From Calothrix sp. 336/3 (GTDB lineage Bacteria > Cyanobacteriota > Cyanobacteriia > Cyanobacteriales > Nostocaceae): a DNA stretch of 64,000 bases. Shown here piece after piece: positions 1 through 6,654 of this stretch. The notes below the pieces were generated by a model that was given only the letters and a program-made list of their open reading frames with translations, ran no database searches and was not told where the DNA came from. The stretch covers positions 4,504,700-4,568,699 of the forward strand of contig NZ_CP011382.1 in NCBI RefSeq assembly GCF_000734895.2. The letters are read 5' to 3'. The number at the start of each line of letters is the position of its first letter. Position 1 is the first letter of the stretch. Made by a program: the position numbers and the translations under genes.

Positions 1-2
1 CC

Positions 3-299
3 GACGGAGGTTTACAACCCCCATTCCAGCGTCCCATTGTCGGTCGTGATGATATTCTCAAATTCTTCCACGAAGACTGCCAGAACTTGAAACTACTACC
101 AGAACGGGGAGTTACCGAACCTGCGGAGGATGGTTACACCCGGATTAAAATCACTGGTAAAGTCCAAACTCCTTGGTTTGGTAAGGATGTGGGTATGAAT
201 ATTGCTTGGCGATTCCTCATCAGTCCCGAAAACCAAATTTTCTTCGTGGCGATCGATTTATTGGCTTCTCCCAAGGAATTGCTGAATCTGGGGCGTTAG
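3..299 (+). CDS. ocp: Orange carotenoid protein, C-terminal (NTF2-like) domain, 5' truncated by window edge
   Basis: The reading frame is open from base 3 and ends at TAG 297-299, giving 98 residues of an NTF2-like fold. It has the signature of the OCP C-terminal domain: LQPPFQRPIVGR, KVQTPWFG, VGMNIAWRF and a terminal FVAIDLLASPKELLNLGR. Two Trp residues 11 apart match the carotenoid-contacting W277 and W288 of Synechocystis OCP. OCP senses blue-green light and quenches phycobilisomes. The stand-alone CTD homologue (CTDH) is an alternative because the N-terminal domain lies off the window. The following frp gene and the close match to full OCP favour OCP. The gene appears to lie inside the hupL element described at 6639-6654. 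Confidence 0.85.
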   Translation, partial: DGGLQPPFQRPIVGRDDILKFFHEDCQNLKLLPERGVTEPAEDGYTRIKITGKVQTPWFGKDVGMNIAWRFLISPENQIFFVAIDLLASPKELLNLGR

Positions 300-429
300 G
301 TTGCAAAGTTGACACTCAGTTATGTAAACTTTTGTGTAGATGATACTAATAATTTAGCAAATAATTAACGCTACGAATTCTCTGTGTGGGGATTGTAGGG
401 GAATTAGGTAGCTTTGTGGTGATTAAGAT

Positions 430-783
430 ATGGATGCTCGACAAGTTGAAACTGGTGACGAAGGAATTGAGAATGGTTGGTCATTGGAGGAGCAAGCGAT
501 CGCGCGTAAGGTATTTGACCTAGCCTACGAACGGGAAATTGCCGGATTGACACGATTGATCAACGAGCAGTCTGAAAGCATTACTCAGCTCAGCGATCTA
601 TGGCGTTTACACGATTTTTTAAGTGCCAAACGTCACGACCTCGATGGTAAATACGATTTTCGTTATCCATTTTTGATTATGGTGTTTGCCCAATTAGTTA
701 AGGAAGGTTGGTTGCAACTTGCGGAACTCGAAGGTTTAGACCCCAGCAAACGAGCCAAGATTTCAGCTCTTTCCAAGATGTAA
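430..783 (+). CDS. frp: Fluorescence recovery protein (FRP)
   Basis: 117 residues, close to the roughly 110 of Synechocystis FRP. The core DLWRLHDFLSAKRHDLDGKY is nearly the family signature and keeps the Trp, His, Asp and Arg that FRP uses to bind the OCP C-terminal domain. FRP speeds conversion of active red OCP back to the orange form and detaches it from the phycobilisome. The gene starts 130 bp after ocp on the same strand, the usual ocp-frp order, so co-transcription is likely. The N-terminal 20 residues are acidic and poorly conserved, so a slightly later start is possible. Confidence 0.9.
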   Translation: MDARQVETGDEGIENGWSLEEQAIARKVFDLAYEREIAGLTRLINEQSESITQLSDLWRLHDFLSAKRHDLDGKYDFRYPFLIMVFAQLVKEGWLQLAELEGLDPSKRAKISALSKM

Positions 784-1338
784 ATTTCTCAAAGCTGAGA
801 GATTGTTGTTGGATGGGCGAGATAACTCCGTTTCGCTACCGCGATTGCGCGGAGCGCAGCACCAAAGGCGATCGCCACCTACAATCTTCCATTTTTTGAC
901 CTATTCTCGTAGGGAAATTTTGTCTGTCACGCCCAATAATCTAGTGCAATAAAGCATTGCAGCTGATTGAGTCATCAAGCCGTTAACAATTGCTTATCAA
1001 GCTCAAGAATATGTCCAGTTGCGGGGAAAGACTCATTTCCATTGTTACTCCGATCGAGTAGAAGATTGCCACCTCTGTCCGCTCTGATGCAGGGTTTAGT
1101 CTGCCTTTGGTGGCAATAAAGTGGAGAAAGCGATGAAACTCCACACCTTCTGGTAATCCGAAATGATGGCGATCGCTACTGTCTGCATCTGTAACATCGC
1201 TCTCCTATGTCCTGCGGACACGCTGCGCGAACAAGATACAGCAAGGGGACACAACGGTAAAACTCCCCACCAGTATTGATCTTCTCAAATCTCTGAAAAC
1301 ATGAATTTCGGGAGGATGGCAAGCGTGACGATCGCGTG
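784..1338. other. Intergenic region with short dispersed repeats
   Basis: About 550 bp without a gene I can support. It carries HIP1 octamers near 868 and 1171 and GC-rich palindromic snippets of the kind scattered through Nostoc genomes, for example around 841-870 and 1205-1230. The open frames are short and match nothing I recognise. It separates the ocp-frp pair from the convergent peptide gene. Confidence 0.5.
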
Positions 1339-1713
1339 TTAATTACCAACCTTGAAAGTCACCTCGTACTGAGAGCCATCACCGCTAACAATCCGGGTTC
1401 TTGTGCCATTGCTAGAGACACTAAAAAAACCAACAGATCGACCACTCTTCTTATCCATCAAAGTAACCCTTGCTGTTCCGCTAAAGGTTGCACCCACACC
1501 ACCATTCGCAACACCACGCCGCACCATATTGATTGGATTCCCTTTCCGGAAGTTCTGACCATTAATCACGAAGAACAATGAGTCACTACCGCCACCCGCA
1601 GCATTACACTTAACGGTCAAAATATCAATCCGCTTTCCACCTGCGAGCATTTCTGCCTGTTCTGCTGTTAATTCTGTAAACAGAGATTGATTGATTTCTT
1701 GATTCAGTAACAT
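1339..1713 (-). CDS. Secreted peptide-like protein with double-glycine leader
   Basis: 124 residues from ATG 1713-1711. An AGGAG ribosome-binding site lies about 7 bases upstream, which favours this start over the in-frame ATG at 1761. Residues 1-26 form a leader ending in ELTAEQAEMLAGG, the double-glycine pattern cleaved by C39-peptidase ABC exporters and common in cyanobacterial bacteriocin-like precursors. The remaining roughly 98 residues are rich in Gly, Ser, Val and Asn and look beta-rich, with one Cys near the cleavage point. No exporter, maturation enzyme or immunity gene is adjacent. The mature product's function is unknown; it could be a small exported structural or signalling protein rather than a toxin. 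Confidence 0.65.
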   Translation of the reverse strand: MLLNQEINQSLFTELTAEQAEMLAGGKRIDILTVKCNAAGGGSDSLFFVINGQNFRKGNPINMVRRGVANGGVGATFSGTARVTLMDKKSGRSVGFFSVSSNGTRTRIVSGDGSQYEVTFKVGN

Positions 1714-1977
1714 TTTAGATCTCCTAGAGAGTAAATTAGTTGGAATTAGCGTTCGAGCCACAAGTTGTTTGGACTCAAGCTATATTTATCTTTCACGCAC
1801 CGATCGATGGCATTATGCAAATCCTTACAACCCATAATTTTTGGGCGATAAGGAGTTCCATCCCTGAGCAATAACGACTATCACTCGTTGAGTAGGTGGG
1901 CGAAGAATCGCCGATTTCTGTATTTTTTGATAGGAAAAATCTGTTTAACTTCACCCCTATTGGTGCCTGATAAGCCT

Positions 1978-2454
1978 CTAAGCTTCAATTCTTCGGGACA
2001 TCGGATGAGCCATTGTAATTCCGAAGCCCTTCACAGCAAGTCCAGTCGATGAGTACCCGCAACGCTTGTAGAAACCCAATGCAGTAATACTACTCTCGAG
2101 CCTGATCTCCTGGATTCCTGCCGCGATCGCCTCCCGCTCCAGACCAGCCAAAAGAGTTTTGCTGACTCCACTAAACCGTACATCCGGCGATACATACAGG
2201 AGCGCAATAGTGTCGGGGAGACTCAGCAAGCCGAAGCCAACGAGTACCTGATCTCGCTCTGCAACAAGCGCAATGTTCTGCTCGGACATAATCCACCGCT
2301 CGAAATTGGCTGGCGTTTTGTTCGCAAGCCACTCGACCAACGTCGCCTCGTCACCGCAGTGATCGTCGTGGCACAACTCGATAATCGACCGCCGCACAAC
2401 TTCGCAAGCCGCAGAAGCGTCAGATATTGTAGCGTAGCGAGTGGTACACATCAT
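1978..2454 (-). CDS. GNAT-family N-acetyltransferase
   Basis: 158 residues spanning one GNAT fold. The core ALLYVSPDVRFSGVSKTLL is the acetyl-CoA binding segment, although the usual Q/RxxGxG/A loop is degenerate (RFSGVSK). The C-terminal FYKRCGYSSTG is the typical beta5-alpha4 motif. Substrate unknown. GC content and codon choice look richer in G/C than flanking genes, suggesting acquisition. It is the last in a run of same-strand genes that look like integron cassettes. Its stop is followed by a short stretch ending in GTTAAAC that may be a deleted attC remnant. Confidence 0.8.
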   Translation of the reverse strand: MMCTTRYATISDASAACEVVRRSIIELCHDDHCGDEATLVEWLANKTPANFERWIMSEQNIALVAERDQVLVGFGLLSLPDTIALLYVSPDVRFSGVSKTLLAGLEREAIAAGIQEIRLESSITALGFYKRCGYSSTGLAVKGFGITMAHPMSRRIEA

Positions 2455-2758
2455 CGGTCTAGCACATAACTTGTATTAACCCGAAAGTTTCCGTCTATTA
2501 GCCAAAACAATCTAGCTTCATCAAGCATTACAGATGATTTAGTCATAATATCAAGAACTTTTCTGGATATCGTCAATATTCACTTATTCTACCGAATTTT
2601 TCTAAATAACTACCTAAATCTGGGTGGAAATAATCATAGGTAATTTTGATTATAGAAGTATTGATTTCTTGATTTGGAAATTGAGCGTAGACGCGCTACG
2701 GGGACTTCTTGTGGCGATCGCCGGAGACCTAGCTTTGCTGACCGTTTTTCTCAAAGAT
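2455..2758. other. AT-rich spacer between cassette-like genes
   Basis: About 300 bp between the first GNAT gene and the strong attC site. The part near 2470-2680 is AT-rich and non-coding. The part near 2685-2740 carries a HIP1 octamer and GC-rich palindromic bits. No ORF of note. The promoter of the GNAT gene may be here, but I see no clear -35/-10 pair. Confidence 0.4.
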
Positions 2759-2843
2759 GTTTAACGTTCGCAATCACCGGACGCAGATAACTGCTGCTAA
2801 AAACAGCATACTTCAAAGTTTTGGTGCATTACGATTGTTAGAC
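2759..2843 (-). repeat. attC-like integron recombination site (strong candidate)
   Basis: Read on the minus strand, the 85-bp site begins GTCTAAC (RYYYAAC) and ends GTTAAAC (GTTRRRY). The two ends form a long imperfect inverted repeat: GTCTAACAATCGTAATGCACC pairs with the far arm GTTTAACGTTCGCAATCACC. Most positions match, and one extra G in the first arm gives the extrahelical base typical of attC. A central TGCT/AGCA hairpin fits the variable stem. The TAA stop of the upstream gene lies within the first core box, as in true cassettes. No intI is visible nearby. Confidence 0.75.
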
Positions 2844-3230
2844 CGCAGACTGGTCAAAAGGGTCTGTAGGCGTACCCTGATGAAACACCATTCGCCAGCC
2901 TGACGATTCAAGTCGCCAAATTGATGATCGGTTGGTATGCCGGAACAACTCTCCCGATGAGTTCACATAAGCTGAGCGATAGGTGAGCAGCGCAATCGAG
3001 TCTGAGAGTGGTTTGACTACAAAATCTTGGGCATGGATTTGCGGTGGCTCCGGATCACTTGGTAATGACATCAGTTCATGATCGCGTGTGTAGGAAGCTC
3101 CTGAACGACCGAACTCCTTGAAGTCAGGAGCAAGCAACTGTGCAAGGCGCTCTCGATCCTTACGACACTCAGGCTGATGAAGCTCGCACTCTAGTTCGCT
3201 CAGTGTGGCTAGTAGCGATAGGTTCTCCAT
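2838..3230 (-). CDS. DUF4440 / NTF2-like small protein
   Basis: 130 residues resembling the DUF4440 or SnoaL-type NTF2-like fold. It has LLAPDFKEFGRSGASYTRDH near the N-terminus and RSSIWRLESSGWRMVFHQGTP near the C-terminus, the usual ends of this family. Members are often small stress or enzyme-like proteins with no assigned reaction. Its start lies 4 bases after the stop of the GNAT gene at 3235-3702, so the two probably form one two-gene cassette. Its stop codon is embedded in the attC-like site. Function unknown. Confidence 0.7.
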   Translation of the reverse strand: MENLSLLATLSELECELHQPECRKDRERLAQLLAPDFKEFGRSGASYTRDHELMSLPSDPEPPQIHAQDFVVKPLSDSIALLTYRSAYVNSSGELFRHTNRSSIWRLESSGWRMVFHQGTPTDPFDQSAV

Positions 3231-3234
3231 CAGA

Positions 3235-3702
3235 TTACTCCATGACCTCGTGTGAAAGGTTGATCCATTTCATCGGTGTTCCCCATATTCCATGACTGAA
3301 AAAGCGATCGCCACTTTGCCTAAACCCCACTTTCTGGTAAAAGCCAACTGCCTCTTCTGCGGCGTTGACAGTAACTTCATTCAAATCATAGCTGCATCGG
3401 GTGAAAAGTTCTCGACCGATTCCTTGCCCAGAAAATTCTCTTCGGACAAACAGTAATGACAAATGATTGCCCCTCTTAAAGGCAATAAATCCAACAACGA
3501 TTTCATTCCACGTTGCAACTAGCATTTTTTCATCACTCAAGATTCTGTCTCTTAATTCCTCTGGATTGCAAATCTGTAACCATTCGGCAACGCTTTCTGG
3601 TGTGCCATCTGTGAGTTCCCAAAGCGCCGCAGAAGCCCACATACAACCACTGATTTGATGTTCATTTCCAATCTGCGGGAGTCTATAGGTAATTGTGTTC
3701 AT
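3235..3702 (-). CDS. GNAT-family N-acetyltransferase
   Basis: 155 residues of a GNAT fold. HLSLLFVRREFSGQGIGRELF contains the acetyl-CoA pyrophosphate loop (QGIGR), and EAVGFYQKVGFRQSGDR is the C-terminal signature. Substrate unknown. It is immediately followed by the DUF4440 gene on the same strand. Upstream lie a hairpin (CTTTCAG paired with CTGAAAG, near 3720-3745) and a weaker attC-like site, consistent with this being the front of a gene cassette. Confidence 0.85.
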   Translation of the reverse strand: MNTITYRLPQIGNEHQISGCMWASAALWELTDGTPESVAEWLQICNPEELRDRILSDEKMLVATWNEIVVGFIAFKRGNHLSLLFVRREFSGQGIGRELFTRCSYDLNEVTVNAAEEAVGFYQKVGFRQSGDRFFSHGIWGTPMKWINLSHEVME

Positions 3703-3784
3703 GGTTACGTGTTAATCACCTTTCAGCAGCACCGATCTGAAAGCAGTTATTGTTGGGTTGCCTTCCTAAAGAGTAAAACGGGCG

Positions 3785-3876
3785 ATTTAACGCCCTGCGC
3801 GTTACTGGACGAGGATAATATTTGCATCGTAGCCGATAGCGTATGCCTCCGTTCCGTGTGCACCCGCTTGTTAGCT
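3785..3876 (-). repeat. attC-like site (weaker candidate)
   Basis: It starts 15 bases after the NADAR gene stop. On the minus strand it begins AGCTAAC followed by AAGCGGGTGCAC and ends GGGCGTTAAAT. The 3' core GTTAAAT fits GTTRRRY; the 5' core departs from RYYYAAC at one base. The outer arms pair only partly (5 of 7 core bases), much less well than in the site at 2759-2843. Position and size (92 bp) fit attC, but orientation and function need a covariance-model search. Confidence 0.45.
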
Positions 3877-3890
3877 TGCGAGTAAATGAT

Positions 3891-4889
3891 CTACTTTTTG
3901 TTGGAATAATCGTAACGTATTCGTTCACGGGTTTCCATCAATAGCAGACCCAGCCGATTCAATCCGGTTCCATCTCCACCATCACCCCAGTAGCTATCAT
4001 TTTTCGTATGCTCAATTAGTTTTAGATCACCAGTTGAAAGTAACTTTTCAGTCAAGTCAGGATGTTGTGTAAATTTGGCATATAGAGCTTCTCGCATCAC
4101 ATCATCTTTCACTACTTTCCAATCTCCACGTAGTGGTCTATGATGCTCTCGCCCCATCTCAAGTGCATCTCGTGCTGTTTTGGCTTGTCGAATTTCTTCT
4201 TCGTGAAAAGTATTAACAAACTTCTGAGCCTGAAAATAATGTTCCGAGGTAGCCCATATCTTATCTTTTAGATAAATTGCATATGGCGCAAAGTTCGAGA
4301 AACAACCGTAAGGCTGATTCAGATGGTAAAACTTAATCGGTTTACTCAGGGCGTCACTTGCATAATCAACAGCATACTTCGCTAGAGTCGTTTGGATAAG
4401 TGCATCAATTTCCTGAGGAAGTTTTGCGATTCCTCCGCCAATTGCATAACCGGGTATTGAGCCTTGATTTTGCCATCCCAAAACATCCCATCCCTTATCA
4501 AGCAGAGACTTTATGTATTCCAAGTCAGATTCAACAACTTGTTGGTGAGTATATCCGCCATAATCGCTGTAAGTCATCGTGGTAATGGGAGCAATTTCCA
4601 ACCGTCTTTGCAAATCAGAATATTGTCCTCCCATCAGAGACTCCATCGCTTTCATGACTGCGGCTTGATTAGAGCCTGACGTATTTGTATTCCAATCACC
4701 TGCTTTATAAGTCTTGCGAATCTTTACTGTTTGATCATAGTTAGCTGAGTAGGTGATAGCAACACCGGGTGACCCTTTACTAATCAGCCGCCGTGCCTCA
4801 ACAATAATAGCGAGAGCTTGATCTGATACCGAAATATTGTTTCCACTTTCGTCTTTATAGGACAAGTAAAAATTGAATAGACTTCCCAT
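3891..4889 (-). CDS. NADAR-domain protein with unknown N-terminal domain
   Basis: 332 residues in two parts. Residues from about 185 to 325 are a NADAR (YbiA/DUF1768) domain: FYHLNQPYGCFSNFAPY, WATSEHYFQAQKF, MREALYAKFTQHPDL and a Trp-Gly-Asp-Gly-rich segment. NADAR proteins act on ADP-ribose-linked compounds; YbiA is an N-glycosidase of riboflavin-pathway intermediates, and some NADARs reverse guanine ADP-ribosylation as antitoxins. Residues 1-180 are soluble and I do not recognise them. No ADP-ribosyltransferase toxin is adjacent. The gene sits next to the recombinase and is followed by an attC-like site, suggesting transfer. A defence or damage-repair role is inference only. Confidence 0.75.
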   Translation of the reverse strand: MGSLFNFYLSYKDESGNNISVSDQALAIIVEARRLISKGSPGVAITYSANYDQTVKIRKTYKAGDWNTNTSGSNQAAVMKAMESLMGGQYSDLQRRLEIAPITTMTYSDYGGYTHQQVVESDLEYIKSLLDKGWDVLGWQNQGSIPGYAIGGGIAKLPQEIDALIQTTLAKYAVDYASDALSKPIKFYHLNQPYGCFSNFAPYAIYLKDKIWATSEHYFQAQKFVNTFHEEEIRQAKTARDALEMGREHHRPLRGDWKVVKDDVMREALYAKFTQHPDLTEKLLSTGDLKLIEHTKNDSYWGDGGDGTGLNRLGLLLMETRERIRYDYSNKK

Positions 4890-5001
4890 GGTAAATACTT
4901 TGCCTGAACTAAAAAGCCATTAAACAGAAATCAATTTTAACAAAATACGAAGCTTTGACAATTATTCGCCAACAAGATAAAAAAGTTTCGATTTGTTTGA
5001 T

Positions 5002-6522
5002 TTAGATACTCTCTGAGAATTTCAACTTTTCCACTTCCAATCTCAATCTTTCATTCTCCATCCGTAGCGCCAATATTTCATTCTTTTGCAACTCAATTAA
5101 TGACTTCTGACTAATTACCTCACCAAAGGCTTTTTTCCGGTTTTCAATTCCAAACCATCTTTGATAGGTTTTTGTATGTTCATCAACAGTATGACCTAAG
5201 TTGTCAGCAGCTGCTTTAATCGGTATTCCTTGAAGATGCGCTCGAATCGCGCAAGCATGACGCAAATCGTAGGGTTGAAACTCAATGCCCACTTTGCGAA
5301 ACCATCTGGATATATCTCTTCGCATCCAATTAATATTTTGCACAGATGCGATTTTTGTCACTTTTTTCTCTAAAATTTTTAAGGGTTTTGGATTATGTAA
5401 ATCAAATAATCCTATCCATTCTGGTACAAAAGGAATAACTTCTCGATATCCAGTTTTTGTATTTTTATTAACTTTCCAAGTATGGTCGATATTTTGGGGA
5501 GACATCCACCAATTAATATCAGGTTCTACAAATAATTCCCTGGGGCGTAATCCAAAGGTTGCTAACATTCCATATACCCAACGCCACATTTCCCAGGTGT
5601 CTACTTCATCACTAATATTTGTATTTTTACGGTTTATGGCGAATTTTTCAAATAGATAAATAGAAGATATAATTTTATCATCTTCAGGGATTTCTCGATG
5701 GGCAGGAGTGACACTATCCCGTGTAACATCTAGTGTAAATCCTAGCTGAAAGGTTTTAATAAAAACGGAAGTTACCGCAATTAACTCATTTTTTTTGTTT
5801 CCCTGGGATGAATTAATAATGTCTTCAAAATTATTTTTTGTAGCTAAATATGTGAGAGGAAAGTTTCTTTTGATTACAGATATATAGTTGGCAAATGTAT
5901 TTTGACTAGTTATAGTCTTCTGACGAGTCTGATAATATTTTTCTTCAAATATATCTAATAACTCCCCAATAGTTTTTATCTCTTGCTTTTCTCTCGATTT
6001 TATTCCTAAATATTTCTCATTCCACTGGAAAGTATGGCGAGCAATTAATTTACCCAGCTCGTAACTTTCCTCGATCGCCGTTTTCAATCCTTCTAAATTT
6101 GCGGGTATCCCTAGTGACAAATCATACTGCTTTTTCTCCTTACTTACGCTGCGTTCGCCTTGGCGAAGCATTGCTTTATCGCTTGGTTTTAAAGGTAGGG
6201 TAGCTCGTAATTGAAGAGAATTACCAGTTTGTTTAATACTAACTCTAATTCTCTCCCTTTTTAAATTATTATTGGCTTCGACTAACTTCTGTTCAAAAAC
6301 TTGCTGATACTGTAATTCCGTCGCTTTAACTTTCGCCATTGTTCCCCTGTAACTGCCGTCTGTGGTGTTGTGCGGCTCAAAATCTGCAAACATATCGGCG
6401 AACAATTCCCCTGAATCTGCGTTTGCATCCTCATCTGTAGATAGGGGATATGTCTGCGATATGAAGTTGTGGCGATCGCACTCCGTTCCGTTACCGCACT
6501 CATCTTGATTTTGCCCGCTCAT
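5002..6522 (-). CDS. xisC: XisC-type tyrosine recombinase of the hupL element
   Basis: 506 residues (Anabaena XisC is about 500). Tyrosine-recombinase catalytic positions: Arg326 (FGLRPREL), Arg421 (PYDLRHACAIR), His444 (NLGHTVDEHT) and nucleophile Tyr453 (KTYQRWFG). The box II histidine is replaced by Tyr418, the departure known for XisA/XisC. A Leu/Glu-rich coiled coil closes the protein. The start at 6522 lies 117 bp inside the border repeat, like the spacing reported in Anabaena. An in-frame ATG at 6339 has a better AGGGG ribosome-binding site and would give 445 residues. The enzyme would excise the element from hupL in differentiating heterocysts. Confidence 0.88.
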   Translation of the reverse strand: MSGQNQDECGNGTECDRHNFISQTYPLSTDEDANADSGELFADMFADFEPHNTTDGSYRGTMAKVKATELQYQQVFEQKLVEANNNLKRERIRVSIKQTGNSLQLRATLPLKPSDKAMLRQGERSVSKEKKQYDLSLGIPANLEGLKTAIEESYELGKLIARHTFQWNEKYLGIKSREKQEIKTIGELLDIFEEKYYQTRQKTITSQNTFANYISVIKRNFPLTYLATKNNFEDIINSSQGNKKNELIAVTSVFIKTFQLGFTLDVTRDSVTPAHREIPEDDKIISSIYLFEKFAINRKNTNISDEVDTWEMWRWVYGMLATFGLRPRELFVEPDINWWMSPQNIDHTWKVNKNTKTGYREVIPFVPEWIGLFDLHNPKPLKILEKKVTKIASVQNINWMRRDISRWFRKVGIEFQPYDLRHACAIRAHLQGIPIKAAADNLGHTVDEHTKTYQRWFGIENRKKAFGEVISQKSLIELQKNEILALRMENERLRLEVEKLKFSESI

Positions 6523-6638
6523 TCCCTAGATATTCCCTTATTTATAAGCTGAAGTTACAGAAATAAAATGTTATTGCAGAGCAAATTAGTCATACAAAAC
6601 AAGTTACTTGTGAACATTTTCAGCATATCACCAGGTGT

Positions 6639-6654
6639 CATAGCAGTTATATGG
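6639..6654 (+). repeat. hupL element right-border recombination site
   Basis: CATAGCAGTTATATGG differs by one synonymous base from the 16-bp direct repeat I recall for the Anabaena PCC 7120 hupL element (CACAGCAGTTATATGG). It codes for His-Ser-Ser-Tyr-Met of HupL. HupL similarity is perfect rightward and stops leftward, where the frame no longer reads as hydrogenase. The partner copy and the 5' part of hupL are not in the window. Confidence 0.88.

Noticed and set aside
3..299. Stand-alone CTD homologue instead of OCP
   Set aside because: The match to full OCP and the following frp make OCP more likely, but the missing N-terminus keeps this open.
950..1240. Possible transposase or gene remnant in the gap after frp
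   Set aside because: Frames on both strands are short and broken and matched no family I could name.
1336..1581. Plus-strand frame opposite the double-glycine peptide gene
   Set aside because: It is the antisense shadow of the peptide gene, with no ribosome-binding site or recognisable content.
3733..3746. AGCAGTTATTGTTGG as the left hupL repeat
   Set aside because: Only the first nine bases match and no hydrogenase coding lies on either side.
3716..3770. A third attC site before the second GNAT gene
   Set aside because: There is a CTTTCAG/CTGAAAG hairpin and an ACCCAAC box, but no GTTRRRY end at the right place.
5002..6522. The recombinase as an integron integrase (IntI) for the attC sites
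   Set aside because: It lacks the size and motif layout of IntI, has Tyr in box II, and sits exactly where XisC lies relative to the hupL border.
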